9,822 nt of DNA, from the NCBI GenBank assembly GCA_046727435.1, contig JBKPCR010000356.1, positions 1 through 9,822 on the forward strand, read 5' to 3'. Positions 1 to 5,212 of the stretch are shown in pieces (the stretch's first letter is position 1; each line of letters begins with the position of its first letter). The notes beneath the pieces were generated by a model. It was not told where the DNA came from and did not search any database. It saw only the letters and a list, made by a program, of their open reading frames with translations. The position numbers and the translations under genes were made by a program. The DNA comes from CAVPRW01 sp046727435 [NCBI: bacterium] (GTDB lineage Bacteria; Tectomicrobia; Entotheonellia; J063).

Positions 1-86
1 GCAAAGCCGAGGATCGTGGCAATGATGGCCCCACAGATAAGCCCCCACACACCGTACTTCACCTTCCCTGCCGTGACTGGTGTCAT
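1..86 (-). CDS. Small membrane protein, 5' part only (runs off left edge)
   Basis: Only the first 28 codons are in the window. The ATG is at 84-86, behind a good ribosome site (GGGAGGG, about 7 nt upstream). The visible protein has a short polar start ending in KVKYGVWG, then a hydrophobic segment (LICGAIIATILGF) that would be a membrane helix beginning near residue 16. From memory, this resembles a widespread family of about 100-aa conserved hypothetical membrane proteins in which the same kind of start leads into a WGGWVTGG-like motif. That continuation lies outside the window, so the family match is not proven. A second frame overlaps here and also starts with ATG, but lacks a comparable membrane segment. 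The inner-membrane location is inferred; function is unknown. Confidence 0.65.
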   Translation of the reverse strand, partial: MTPVTAGKVKYGVWGLICGAIIATILGF

Positions 87-203
87 AAATCATCCCTCCC
101 GTGATCAGGATCGTCGCCAGTCGTGTCATCCATCCCCCCAATCCTTCCGTCCTCTCCATAGAGCACATTACTATCGGACAGCTGTTCCTCTCCGAAGATC
201 CCC

Positions 204-461
204 TTATTTGGACCGACGTGGATCGATGCTATCAGGGAAGCACTGCACCTGCATAATGACCCCCACACCCTGCACCTCTACATGCTTGCCGTCCTGTTCG
301 GCCTGATCAATGCGGGTCGACAAGTGTTCCCGCGCGTCGACACAGGCCGTAAAGGTCTCAAAGCCTGTAAGGGGTGTCCATTCCCGTTGGTCTGGCGGGC
401 TCGTACTCAGCGACCACAATACCCACGCGCACGTGAGCAGTACCCATATCTGGCGCCCCAT
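204..461 (-). CDS. Small secreted hypothetical protein
   Basis: An 85-aa protein whose first ~20 residues (MGRQIWVLLTCAWVLWSLST) are hydrophobic and look like a signal peptide or anchor. The rest is polar, with a segment WTPLTGFETFTACVDAREHL and two later-spaced cysteines (in TACV and QVQCF) that could form a disulfide in the periplasm. The start is chosen because AGAGG lies about 8 nt upstream. It is read leftward like its neighbours. The domain style, a short leader followed by a W..L..F.....C pattern, is common among small uncharacterised exported proteins, but I do not recognise the family. Function unknown. Confidence 0.55.
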   Translation of the reverse strand: MGRQIWVLLTCAWVLWSLSTSPPDQREWTPLTGFETFTACVDAREHLSTRIDQAEQDGKHVEVQGVGVIMQVQCFPDSIDPRRSK

Positions 462-615
462 GTCTCGTACCTCTTGATCTGTCCCTCATCGACTTCTGTT
501 CTATGACAGCATCCTCATGTGCATGAAGCGGCTACTCCTTCAGCAGCTTGCCCACCGTCCCCCCGATCCAATGGCCGCGGCCGGTTACATCTCAGCATAA
601 GCCCCGCGTGTAGAG

Positions 616-957
616 CTAATATGGCGGGGGAACACCCACGGCAGGCGACTGTGGACCGGTCACCTGGGTGATGCGTGGCCAGACCTGGTAGGCCAGCCAG
701 ACCTTGCCATCGCGGGTGCAATAGACGAGATACTCATCGCTGTGGTAGGCACTGGGGCGGTAGTGGAATTCGCCGCAGCCACGGACGTCATTCACGCTGA
801 GCGCCTTGACGATCGCCCTGAAATCCTCCGTCGAGGGATCCTCCTGCCAGGGGCCTAGATATTCCTCGCCCCAGGGGCGCGGTGGTCCGCACCCCGAGGC
901 GATGACGATCAAGGCCAGCGTGCCTAGGAGGCCAACCCACCACCTCATGCGCGCCAT
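616..957 (-). CDS. Putative lipoprotein of unknown function
   Basis: A 113-aa protein with a textbook lipoprotein signal: MARMRWWVGLLGTLALIVIA followed by SGC, giving a lipobox with the acylated cysteine at residue 23. The mature part contains two more cysteines (VRGCGEF and LVYCTRDG), a probable disulfide pair, and a WLAYQVWP segment near the end. The longer reading from 969 is possible, but GGAGGAG sits about 5 nt before the ATG at 957, which favours this start. The mature start avoids Asp at +2, so outer-membrane sorting is plausible in a Gram-negative host (inference). Just upstream lies a tiny ORF (981-1058) and the secreted protein at 1055-1420, so these may be one leftward operon. No family recognised. 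Confidence 0.7.
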   Translation of the reverse strand: MARMRWWVGLLGTLALIVIASGCGPPRPWGEEYLGPWQEDPSTEDFRAIVKALSVNDVRGCGEFHYRPSAYHSDEYLVYCTRDGKVWLAYQVWPRITQVTGPQSPAVGVPPPY

Positions 958-980
958 CCTCTCCTCCATGTATACCCCGA

Positions 981-1058
981 TTATTCACAAATTCCCGTGA
1001 GGCTGACGCCCCGGTTCCGCCCCTCGGCCGTCAAGTCCACCGCCTTGGTATGTTTCAC
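981..1058 (-). CDS. Tiny ORF, TAEGR-type peptide (copy 1)
   Basis: A 25-aa reading frame starting with GTG that overlaps the TGA of the upstream secreted-protein gene (GTGA overlap). Its second half, TAEGRNRGVSLTGICE, matches the end of another tiny ORF at 4514-4606 (TAEGRYRVAAWTESCE): 9 of the last 16 residues are identical and both end in CE before TAA. The DNA around the two ends is also alike, about 70% identical over 56 bases without gaps (981-1036 against 4514-4569). Either this is a real small peptide family or both are copies of the same gene-junction fragment. Nothing suggests a function. The SD before this GTG is not strong, so translation would rely on coupling. Confidence 0.35.
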   Translation of the reverse strand: MKHTKAVDLTAEGRNRGVSLTGICE

Positions 1059-1420
1059 TTGCCGCAGTACTCGCCACTATGCGTCACCATGAGCCCAGGA
1101 TCGTAGAGCGACAGTTTCACGCAACCTTTTTCAAGGATGACATTACCCGTGGGTTGAATTCTGCCCCATCCCGCACTCGAGAGCTTGATCACGAGATTAA
1201 ACACTTCGCAGGAATAGCTGTGGCCTTTGGCGCTAGCAAAGGTCAGCGTGTCTGCGGCCTTGCCCGTGAGCTTGTACTCAGAGGGGGCGTTGGCATTGGC
1301 CTTCGACAGCGCGAGCTTACAAACGCCTTCCTTCTGTGAGGATGACAGCTCAGTTGACGCCGCGGCCGCCAGGCTGAATAGTCCGAGGACAACCACATAC
1401 CACCCGACACATTTGCGCAT
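1055..1420 (-). CDS. Secreted protein with four cysteines, unknown function
   Basis: A 121-aa protein starting with a clear Sec signal peptide (MRKCVGWYVVVLGLFSLAAA, with likely cleavage near AAAS). The mature part contains four cysteines (EGVCKL, YSCEV, KGCVK, EYCGK), enough for two disulfides, and a segment SSAGWGRIQPTG followed by LYDPGLMVTHSGEYC. The start at 1420 is chosen because GGAGGG lies 9 nt upstream; an earlier TTG at 1429 would be too close to it. Export to the periplasm or outside is inferred from the signal. It overlaps by 3-4 bases the start of the tiny ORF that follows. I do not recognise the family. Confidence 0.7.
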   Translation of the reverse strand: MRKCVGWYVVVLGLFSLAAAASTELSSSQKEGVCKLALSKANANAPSEYKLTGKAADTLTFASAKGHSYSCEVFNLVIKLSSAGWGRIQPTGNVILEKGCVKLSLYDPGLMVTHSGEYCGK

Positions 1421-1483
1421 ATCGCACAACCCTCCATCAGTTCCTGTGCAGCGGCTCCACGGTTTCCCTATTCGGCCTCCCTT

Positions 1484-1660
1484 TCAATCTTCCCCTTGCA
1501 GTAGTCTGTCAGCTTCGACGCCTCTAGGCGTCCACGTCGCCCCACGCCAGTAGAAGGGTTCCGGCTGCCCCCGAGGCTCGTGCCCATCTGGCGGTCAGGG
1601 CAGGTCCTCCACGATCTCATACGCCACGGCCGCCACCGTGGCGATGTCTTCGGTCCGCAT
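1484..1660 (-). pseudogene. Small ORF interrupted by an in-frame TGA
   Basis: On the minus strand a frame starting at ATG 1658-1660 reads MRTEDIATVAAVAYEIVEDLP and then meets TGA (1595-1597). The same frame continues open for 37 more codons with protein-like content (GQPEPFYWRGATWTPRGVEA) to a TGA at 1484-1486. The two halves read like one 58-residue protein with a nonsense codon, or the tail of a longer decayed gene, since upstream of the ATG there is no ribosome site and the frame is closed at 1724. This sits in the otherwise gene-free stretch 1421-1835. Readthrough or recoding of the TGA is conceivable, but nothing in the sequence supports it specifically. Family unknown. Confidence 0.35.
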
Positions 1661-1755
1661 CCGCGCTAGGGACGGACCCCTTGGTCGGGGTGATGCGGGC
1701 TCAGGTGATCGAGCAACATGGCGCTATCCAGCCGCTGCGCCACAGGAGCGGTCGC

Positions 1756-1782
1756 GGTTGTTGGTGCACATGACCAACAACC
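1756..1782. repeat. Perfect 10-bp inverted repeat (hairpin)
   Basis: GGTTGTTGGT (1756-1765) and ACCAACAACC (1773-1782) are exact reverse complements around a 7-base loop. No T-run follows on either strand, so it is not a standard intrinsic terminator. It lies in the gap between the leftward gene ending at 1836 and the broken ORF, and only 9 bp from a partition-type palindrome (1791-1804). It may be a Rho-type or structural end of transcript, or part of the partition or maintenance region. Confidence 0.7.
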
Positions 1783-1790
1783 TTCATGAA

Positions 1791-1804
1791 TGATGAACTC
1801 ATAA
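1791..1804. repeat. Partition-type palindrome, outlying copy
   Basis: TGATGAACTCATAA matches the 14-bp consensus TTATGANNTCATAA at all positions of the right arm and five of six of the left. It shares the extended right flank (CATAACTCTT) with the copy at 3421-3434. It lies about 600 bp beyond the end of the RHH gene and may be the outermost member of the centromere set. Confidence 0.55.
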
Positions 1805-1835
1805 CTCTTGCTCCCCCGCGGTGAACGGCGGCTGA

Positions 1836-2048
1836 CTATTCACTCGCGGCAGGGATTAGCTGCAAGAAAAACCCGACGAAATTCAGTCCCACACCGACGC
1901 GGAACCACCAAATGGATTCAAACCCGATGTAGCTCGGTTCGCCGACATACGGCGTCCCAACGTAAAACATCAGGATCACGGTCCCCACCGTGTTGAAGCA
2001 CAGCCCCCAGAACGTCCCTCGCTGTTGCAACAATGACCATAGGTGCAT
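1836..2048 (-). CDS. Small two-helix membrane protein
   Basis: A 70-aa protein with two hydrophobic stretches: about residues 12-32 (TFWGLCFNTVGTVILMFYVG) and about 48-66 (FRVGVGLNFVGFFLQLIPA), separated by an aromatic- and glycine-rich loop (PYVGEPSYIGFESIWW). This is a typical small inner-membrane hairpin protein. GGAGGACGC directly precedes the ATG, a strong ribosome site. It follows the 2076-2288 ORF by 27 bp in the same direction, so the two are likely co-transcribed. It lies on the far side of the partition module. A plasmid accessory membrane protein is the most that can be said; family not recognised. Confidence 0.65.
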   Translation of the reverse strand: MHLWSLLQQRGTFWGLCFNTVGTVILMFYVGTPYVGEPSYIGFESIWWFRVGVGLNFVGFFLQLIPAASE

Positions 2049-2075
2049 GCGTCCTCCAGATGACTTCTGAACTCA

Positions 2076-2288
2076 TCACGTCGCGATCCTCGCGGCCGTG
2101 TCTTTACCCGCACGACCTCGCTCGTCTACAGCGCCGCCGCCATCAGTGGGCACGCCATGCGCAGCGCCCTGTGGTTCGACAGGCGCACATGCACGCGCGG
2201 GGGATCGACCGTCGAGGTCTGCGCCGCTGTCTACGTAGGTGTAGACGGCGGTAACCACGACGACCGCTGCCGACGCGAGTGCGGTCAC
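2076..2288 (-). CDS. Possible small membrane-anchored protein
   Basis: A 70-aa frame starting with GTG at 2286-2288. The first ~17 residues (MTALASAAVVVVTAVYTYVD) form a hydrophobic segment that could be an uncleaved anchor or signal; the remainder is polar and low in complexity (Gly, Ala, Arg, Asp). Support is mainly positional. It fills the interval between two partition palindromes and the next membrane-protein gene, runs in the same direction, and ends 27 bp before that gene's start. The ribosome site (AGCAGG, 3 nt from the GTG) is weak and there is no ATG option, so this may be spurious. A CTG eight codons earlier is an alternative start. Confidence 0.35.
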   Translation of the reverse strand: MTALASAAVVVVTAVYTYVDSGADLDGRSPARACAPVEPQGAAHGVPTDGGGAVDERGRAGKDTAARIAT

Positions 2289-2345
2289 GGTCCTGCTGTT
2301 GATGGTCAGCCGGGTCAGTCAATCCACCACAGGGGTCCTCATGAT

Positions 2346-2415
2346 TTATGAATTCATAAGTCGTCGAGGTGCCGCACTACATTGGGACCGCGCCTTATGA
2401 TTTATGAACTCATAA
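2346..2415. repeat. Two partition-type palindromes downstream of the RHH gene
   Basis: TTATGAATTCATAA (2346-2359, a perfect 14-bp palindrome) and TTATGAACTCATAA (2402-2415) lie 56 bp apart, just past the stop of the RHH gene. They belong to longer 23-bp direct repeats (2339-2361 and 2395-2417) that differ at three positions. Their match to sites in front of parA argues that the RHH protein binds both sides of its own operon. They are candidates for the centromere (parS). The stretch between 2289 and 2419 holds nothing else. Confidence 0.7.
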
Positions 2416-2419
2416 CTGA

Positions 2420-2749
2420 CTACCGATGCTGTTTCGCCTTGCCCCACACCACCTCGCCCGTCTGCAGCTCCGCTGCGATCAGGCGGACGAGCTCGGCCCC
2501 GAGGTGCTCCTGTTCAGCCCATTGCAAGAGCGCCCGCACGACCGCCGAGGCGCTGGCCTTGCGGCCGATCGTCGCCGACGCCTGGGCGATGAGCTGTTCC
2601 AACGTTGCCTGGGCCGCCGGCGTCAACGCCACCGAGCGGACGACCAGCGGCGGGGCCTCAGCGGCGGGGCGCCGTGGCGCCGCGGGAGCCTCTGCATGGG
2701 CCTGCTTCAGCAGTTGACCGAGACTTTTATGCGGTGGCGTCGAGGGCAT
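2420..2749 (-). CDS. Ribbon-helix-helix centromere-binding partner of ParA (ParB-type)
   Basis: A 109-aa protein. Residues 1-35 are flexible and rich in Pro and Ala. A ribbon-helix-helix fold follows: a short strand (VVRSVALT), a first helix (PAAQATLEQLIAQASATIG), a turn, and a second helix (SASAVVRALLQWAEQ). The tail is about 25 residues. Known RHH partition proteins (ParG, omega and others) are small dimers that bind repeated short sites by the strand pair and stimulate their ParA through a mobile N-terminus. The gene starts inside the end of parA (23-bp overlap) with no clear ribosome site of its own, so translation is probably coupled. Palindromes upstream of parA and just downstream of this gene are its likely binding sites. 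An antitoxin or CopG-type repressor is the main alternative, made less likely by the ParA neighbour. Confidence 0.82.
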   Translation of the reverse strand: MPSTPPHKSLGQLLKQAHAEAPAAPRRPAAEAPPLVVRSVALTPAAQATLEQLIAQASATIGRKASASAVVRALLQWAEQEHLGAELVRLIAAELQTGEVVWGKAKQHR

Positions 2750-3383
2750 CGAGCACGTCCTTCATCAAGGCCAGACATTCGTCATGGGCCGGGCCGGGTT
2801 CGCTCACCACCGTGGCACCCTGGGCCACCACGCGGCGGTAGACCTGTCGGTCATGAATGTAGGTCGGCAACACAGTGATGTCGGCATCGGCGAGGGTCTC
2901 GCGCACCTCGCGTGCAAGGGCGGTCCGCGGCGCCAACTGGTTAATTACAAAGCGCAGGACGAGGCTCGGGTTCATCCCTTGCGCCTGGCGCAAGAGGGGC
3001 ACCAGCTCGCTGTACGCTAACACGTCGAGGGGTGAAGGGAGCACCGGCACGAGCCCGAGGTCGGCCTGCGTCACGGCCGCGGCCGTGACATCGCTCTGCA
3101 TCGGCGGGCAGTCGACGATGATCAGGTTGTATTGCTGCCGCAGCCTGGGTAGTTGTTGGTGCAGGACACGGGCGGTGGTGAGCTGCGTGCGGTCGAAGGG
3201 CAGGTCGTCGGTGGCCAGGTCGAACCATTTCGTCACCGACGCCTGGGAATCGGCATCGACCAGCAGCACGCGGCGGTCCGTCTGCGTCGCCAAGGCCCAG
3301 GTGAGATTGCCGGCGAGGGTCGATTTGCCGACGCCGCCTTTGGTGTTGGCGATGGCGATCACCTGGCCGCGGGTCTGGGCCAT
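2727..3383 (-). CDS. parA: ParA-family partition ATPase, small (type Ib) form
   Basis: A 218-aa Walker-type ATPase that would use ATP-dependent binding to the nucleoid to move plasmid copies to daughter cells. Deviant Walker A is at residues 14-22 (TKGGVGKST, with signature lysine K15 and K20). The A' motif is at about 39-49 (VLLVDADSQAS) and Walker B at 87-94 (LIIVDCPP, with D91). There is no N-terminal DNA-binding domain, and the length of just over 200 aa matches type Ib ParA proteins, which work with small RHH partners. The overlapping downstream gene encodes exactly such a partner. AAAGGAG lies about 6 nt before the ATG. Two TTATGA/TCATAA palindromes lie immediately upstream, so the operon is probably self-repressed by the RHH protein. 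The ParA call is secure; the partition role rests on context. Confidence 0.95.
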   Translation of the reverse strand: MAQTRGQVIAIANTKGGVGKSTLAGNLTWALATQTDRRVLLVDADSQASVTKWFDLATDDLPFDRTQLTTARVLHQQLPRLRQQYNLIIVDCPPMQSDVTAAAVTQADLGLVPVLPSPLDVLAYSELVPLLRQAQGMNPSLVLRFVINQLAPRTALAREVRETLADADITVLPTYIHDRQVYRRVVAQGATVVSEPGPAHDECLALMKDVLDALDATA

Positions 3384-3399
3384 GTGGGGCTCCTTTGGG

Positions 3400-3434
3400 T
3401 TATGAGGTCATAAGTCTAAGCTATGAATTCATAA
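3400..3434. promoter_or_regulatory. Paired operator/centromere palindromes in front of parA
   Basis: TTATGAGGTCATAA (3400-3413) and CTATGAATTCATAA (3421-3434) are spaced 21 bp centre to centre, two helical turns, so bound dimers would sit on the same DNA face. They occupy the space just upstream of the parA ribosome site, where the promoter must lie; no unambiguous -35/-10 pair is visible. The same consensus occurs at 2346, 2402 and 1791. This fits autoregulation of the partition operon by the RHH protein. Confidence 0.72.
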
Positions 3435-3531
3435 CTCTTTGACATCTCCAACCCCCTGCAGCCACCGGGCGGTGAAGGTGGCCTCGTCGGTGGGGGTTAT
3501 GTGGACCCTCTAGCGTCTGGTACGGCCCCTG

Positions 3532-4071
3532 TCAGTCGGACAAGGCGGCGCAGATGTCGGCCGTCTTGCCGCTGACCTGTTGCACCGTGAAGACGGCGTT
3601 GGTGTCGACCGTGAAGACGACACGCCCCTCGTGCAGCGTCGTCGAGGGTCCGGCCGGCACGTCGGTCGGGAAGAGCACGAGGACGTTATGTCCCGTGAGG
3701 GCCACTGTACTCGACCCGTCGGGGTGCAACGTGGTGTGTGTGACCGACCCGTTCGCTTTCAACGAGAACGTGGCGTCCGTGGAGCGATTGATGAACAACA
3801 GCGCCGAGCCTTTGCCGGCAGAGAGCGTGCGGACGACGTGGCCGTTCTGGTCCGTGAACTCCTTGAAGACCTGGTTGCCCCCCCGAATCTCTACACGCAG
3901 GTCGAAGTCGTCACACGCGAGTCCGGCCGGGAGATCGATCACCTGGTCCGGCGGCTCGGCGGCAGTGGCCAGGCTGCCGGAGCCCAGCACCATGACGAAC
4001 GTCAGGATCAGCGCGATACGCGTCACGCTGAGGACACTGCTGTGTCGTCGAGACCTCGTCTGGGGTGTCAT
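3532..4071 (-). CDS. Secreted protein of unknown function
   Basis: A 179-aa protein with an Arg-rich N-region and a long hydrophobic stretch (VTRIALILTFVMVLGSGSLA) ending in ATAAEPP, a signal peptide with cleavage likely after ATAA. The mature ~140 residues are beta-rich and include motifs EIRGGNQVFKEFTDQNGHVV, ALTGHNVLVLFPTDVPAGPS and a final DICAALSD. From memory, this pattern matches exported proteins common in actinobacteria and other GC-rich bacteria with no known function. Two cysteines (LACDDF and DICAA) could pair. The start at 4071 is chosen for the GGAGGG about 3-9 nt upstream; the frame is open back to 4143 without a ribosome site. It is the last gene of the leftward operon. Confidence 0.8.
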   Translation of the reverse strand: MTPQTRSRRHSSVLSVTRIALILTFVMVLGSGSLATAAEPPDQVIDLPAGLACDDFDLRVEIRGGNQVFKEFTDQNGHVVRTLSAGKGSALLFINRSTDATFSLKANGSVTHTTLHPDGSSTVALTGHNVLVLFPTDVPAGPSTTLHEGRVVFTVDTNAVFTVQQVSGKTADICAALSD

Positions 4072-4105
4072 GAGACCCTCCTGTGTCGTTAAATGGCCCA
4101 TCATC

Positions 4106-4192
4106 TCACCGGCAACGCATCTCCACCGACTTCGTCCGTGCATTCATCTGCCCCGTGCCGGTCTGCCCCGGCGGCGGCGTGATGGTGGTCAT
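4106..4192 (-). CDS. Tiny ORF with strong ribosome site
   Basis: A 28-aa frame (begins MTTITPPPGQTG, ends EMRCR) whose ATG follows GGAGGAG by 4 nt, one of the best ribosome sites in the window. It starts 19 nt after the zinc-ribbon gene stops and ends 34 nt before the secreted-protein gene, in the same direction, so it fills an operon gap. Pro- and Thr-rich, with one cysteine; no hydrophobic segment. Family and function unknown. It may be a real small protein, a leader for the next gene, or chance. Confidence 0.45.
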   Translation of the reverse strand: MTTITPPPGQTGTGQMNARTKSVEMRCR

Positions 4193-4211
4193 GCCGCTCC
4201 TCCGAGAGCGC

Positions 4212-4499
4212 TTAAAGGTCGGTGACGTTGAGCGCCGCCGCATCACTGTGCGGGTCATCCGGGGCCAGGCGGATGAACATCTCGTCGGCCTGCTCGTAGA
4301 CGCGGAGCCGCACCATCTGCTCACAGGCCCGGCACACCATCTGGACATCGAAGCGTAACATCCCCGCTTCGAGCGGGAGGGCTAGGGGATAAAAGGCACA
4401 CTCGCGAGCGATCAGGGTGTCATCACCTCCACAACTGGGACACGTCAGCCGTTGCCACTGGCGGGCGAGGACAATCTGGGCGAGCTGGTCTTTGGTCAT
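4212..4499 (-). CDS. Zinc-ribbon protein of unknown function
   Basis: A 95-aa protein with two CxxC knuckles, C20-P-S-C23 and C56-R-A-C59, 32 residues apart, which would hold one zinc ion in a ribbon-type fold. A fifth cysteine (C34) lies between. The N-terminus (MTKDQLAQIVLARQWQRL) is probably helical and the C-terminus (about 65-95) acidic. Zinc ribbons of this size usually act in nucleic-acid or protein contacts; which applies here is not visible. The ATG is preceded by GGAGGACA with about 6 nt spacing, and this block is nearly identical to the one in front of the 115-aa gene (GGAGGACACG). The gene follows a tiny ORF that ends 14 bp upstream. Confidence 0.75.
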   Translation of the reverse strand: MTKDQLAQIVLARQWQRLTCPSCGGDDTLIARECAFYPLALPLEAGMLRFDVQMVCRACEQMVRLRVYEQADEMFIRLAPDDPHSDAAALNVTDL

Positions 4500-4513
4500 C
4501 GGGGGTGTCCTCC

Positions 4514-4606
4514 TTATTCACAACTTTCCGTCCACGCGGCGACCCGGTATCGGCCCTCGGCGGTGCCGTATGCGGTGAGCCCCTTAGTTTCTGGAGGGGT
4601 CGTCAT
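4514..4606 (-). CDS. Tiny ORF, TAEGR-type peptide (copy 2)
   Basis: A 30-aa frame (begins MTTPPETKGLTAYG, ends WTESCE) starting inside the last 23 bp of the 115-aa gene and stopping 14 bp before the zinc-ribbon ATG. Its C-terminal half matches the tiny ORF at 981-1058 (shared TAEGR, an R two residues on, then T..CE and TAA). The shared stop region AAGTTGTG-AATAA runs directly into the next gene's GGAGGACA ribosome site. Two similar frames, each squeezed between operon genes, are better explained by selection or by duplication of a gene junction than by chance. Function unknown. Confidence 0.4.
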   Translation of the reverse strand: MTTPPETKGLTAYGTAEGRYRVAAWTESCE

Positions 4607-4931
4607 GGCGGGCATCGCGGTCCCGTTTCTCCCATGATGTGATCAGGGTTTCTGCTATGGTGCGGTGGGGCTCCAGGTCCTCACCCTCGCGCACGTAGAT
4701 GAGCACGAAGCCGGCCATCTCTGGGCAGGGCAACACCCCATTGGCCCCATAGGCCCCCAGACCCACCACGGATTGCTCGATCGCGTCGTCTTCGCCCTCC
4801 TCGGCAAAGTCTTCCTGCACGAGCGCCCAGGCGATGAGCGGCTCCGTCCACAGGTGGAGCTCACCCGTCTCCAGATGCCGGGCAAAGAGCGCACGCCAGC
4901 CGGTGGCCGGGATGAGTTGTTGAATGATCAT
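4584..4931 (-). CDS. Conserved-looking hypothetical protein (115 aa)
   Basis: A 115-aa soluble protein. The N-terminal half (MIIQQLIPATGWRALFARHL, then TGELHLWTEPLIAWALVQED) resembles a small mixed alpha/beta domain. The middle is acidic (AEEGEDDAIEQS), followed by LGAYGANGVLPCPEMAGFVL, then a charged tail. The ATG overlaps the stop of the upstream winged-helix gene (ATGA), and GGAGGACACG lies just before it, so translation is coupled. The pattern of an IPATGW start followed by a W.EPL.AWALV line feels like a recurring small-protein family of plasmids and islands, but I cannot name it. No catalytic motif is visible. Confidence 0.7.
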   Translation of the reverse strand: MIIQQLIPATGWRALFARHLETGELHLWTEPLIAWALVQEDFAEEGEDDAIEQSVVGLGAYGANGVLPCPEMAGFVLIYVREGEDLEPHRTIAETLITSWEKRDRDARHDDPSRN

Positions 4932-5212
4932 GGCGTGTCCTCCTTCGGCACAACTTCCCGTAGCGCAAGTTGTGCATAGCGGGCTCGGATCAGGTTCACG
5001 GCCTCCGCTCGCCCGCCCTCCGATCGATGGACATAGACCAGGCCCTGGCGCTCCAGGCCCTTCAGCGACCGGCTGAGGTTCCCCTTATCGACGCCCATGG
5101 CGTGCACCAGGGCGCGATGGTGGGTGGTCCCCTGGCCGACGCGGCGCCGTTCCTGGAGGTCCAGCCAGGCCAGGATACGGCGTTGCAGGCGGGACAGGCG
5201 CTGATCAGCCAT
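4928..5212 (-). CDS. Winged-helix DNA-binding protein, MarR-like
   Basis: A 94-aa protein that is nearly all one winged-helix domain: helices RLSRLQRRILAWLDLQERRR and HHRALVHAMG, a recognition helix in VDKGNLSRSLKGLERQGLV, and a wing (VYVHRSEGGRAEAVNL). The order LVHAMGVDKGNLSRSLKGLE followed by a short hairpin matches MarR/helix-turn-helix regulators. The start at 5212 is chosen because GGGGAGG lies about 9-10 nt upstream, and it overlaps the previous stop by 8 bp; an in-frame ATG at 5269 lies inside the previous gene. Its 3' end carries a perfect 9-bp hairpin (4948-4975). A second regulator behind the Cro/CI-like one suggests it controls accessory genes here; its target is unknown. Confidence 0.8.
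   Translation of the reverse strand: MADQRLSRLQRRILAWLDLQERRRVGQGTTHHRALVHAMGVDKGNLSRSLKGLERQGLVYVHRSEGGRAEAVNLIRARYAQLALREVVPKEDTP
4948..4975. repeat. 9-bp perfect hairpin at a gene junction
   Basis: GCACAACTT (4948-4956) and AAGTTGTGC (4967-4975) are exact reverse complements with a 10-base loop. They sit within the last codons of the winged-helix gene and just upstream of the ribosome site for the 115-aa gene. In the mRNA this could modulate coupling or RNA ends. No U-run follows, so it is not an intrinsic terminator. Confidence 0.6.

Noticed and set aside
1517-1532. GACGCCT-CT-AGGCGTC palindrome
   Set aside because: Single copy inside the decayed ORF, loop too small for a hairpin, and no related site elsewhere in the window.
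2426-2878. 150-codon plus-strand frame over the RHH gene and the end of parA, and a 176-codon one over parA
   Set aside because: Both are shadows of the clearly identified ParA and RHH genes on the other strand.
3554-4225. 223-codon open frame on the plus strand
   Set aside because: Antisense to the secreted-protein gene, which has a signal peptide and ribosome site; the plus-strand product shows no domain features.
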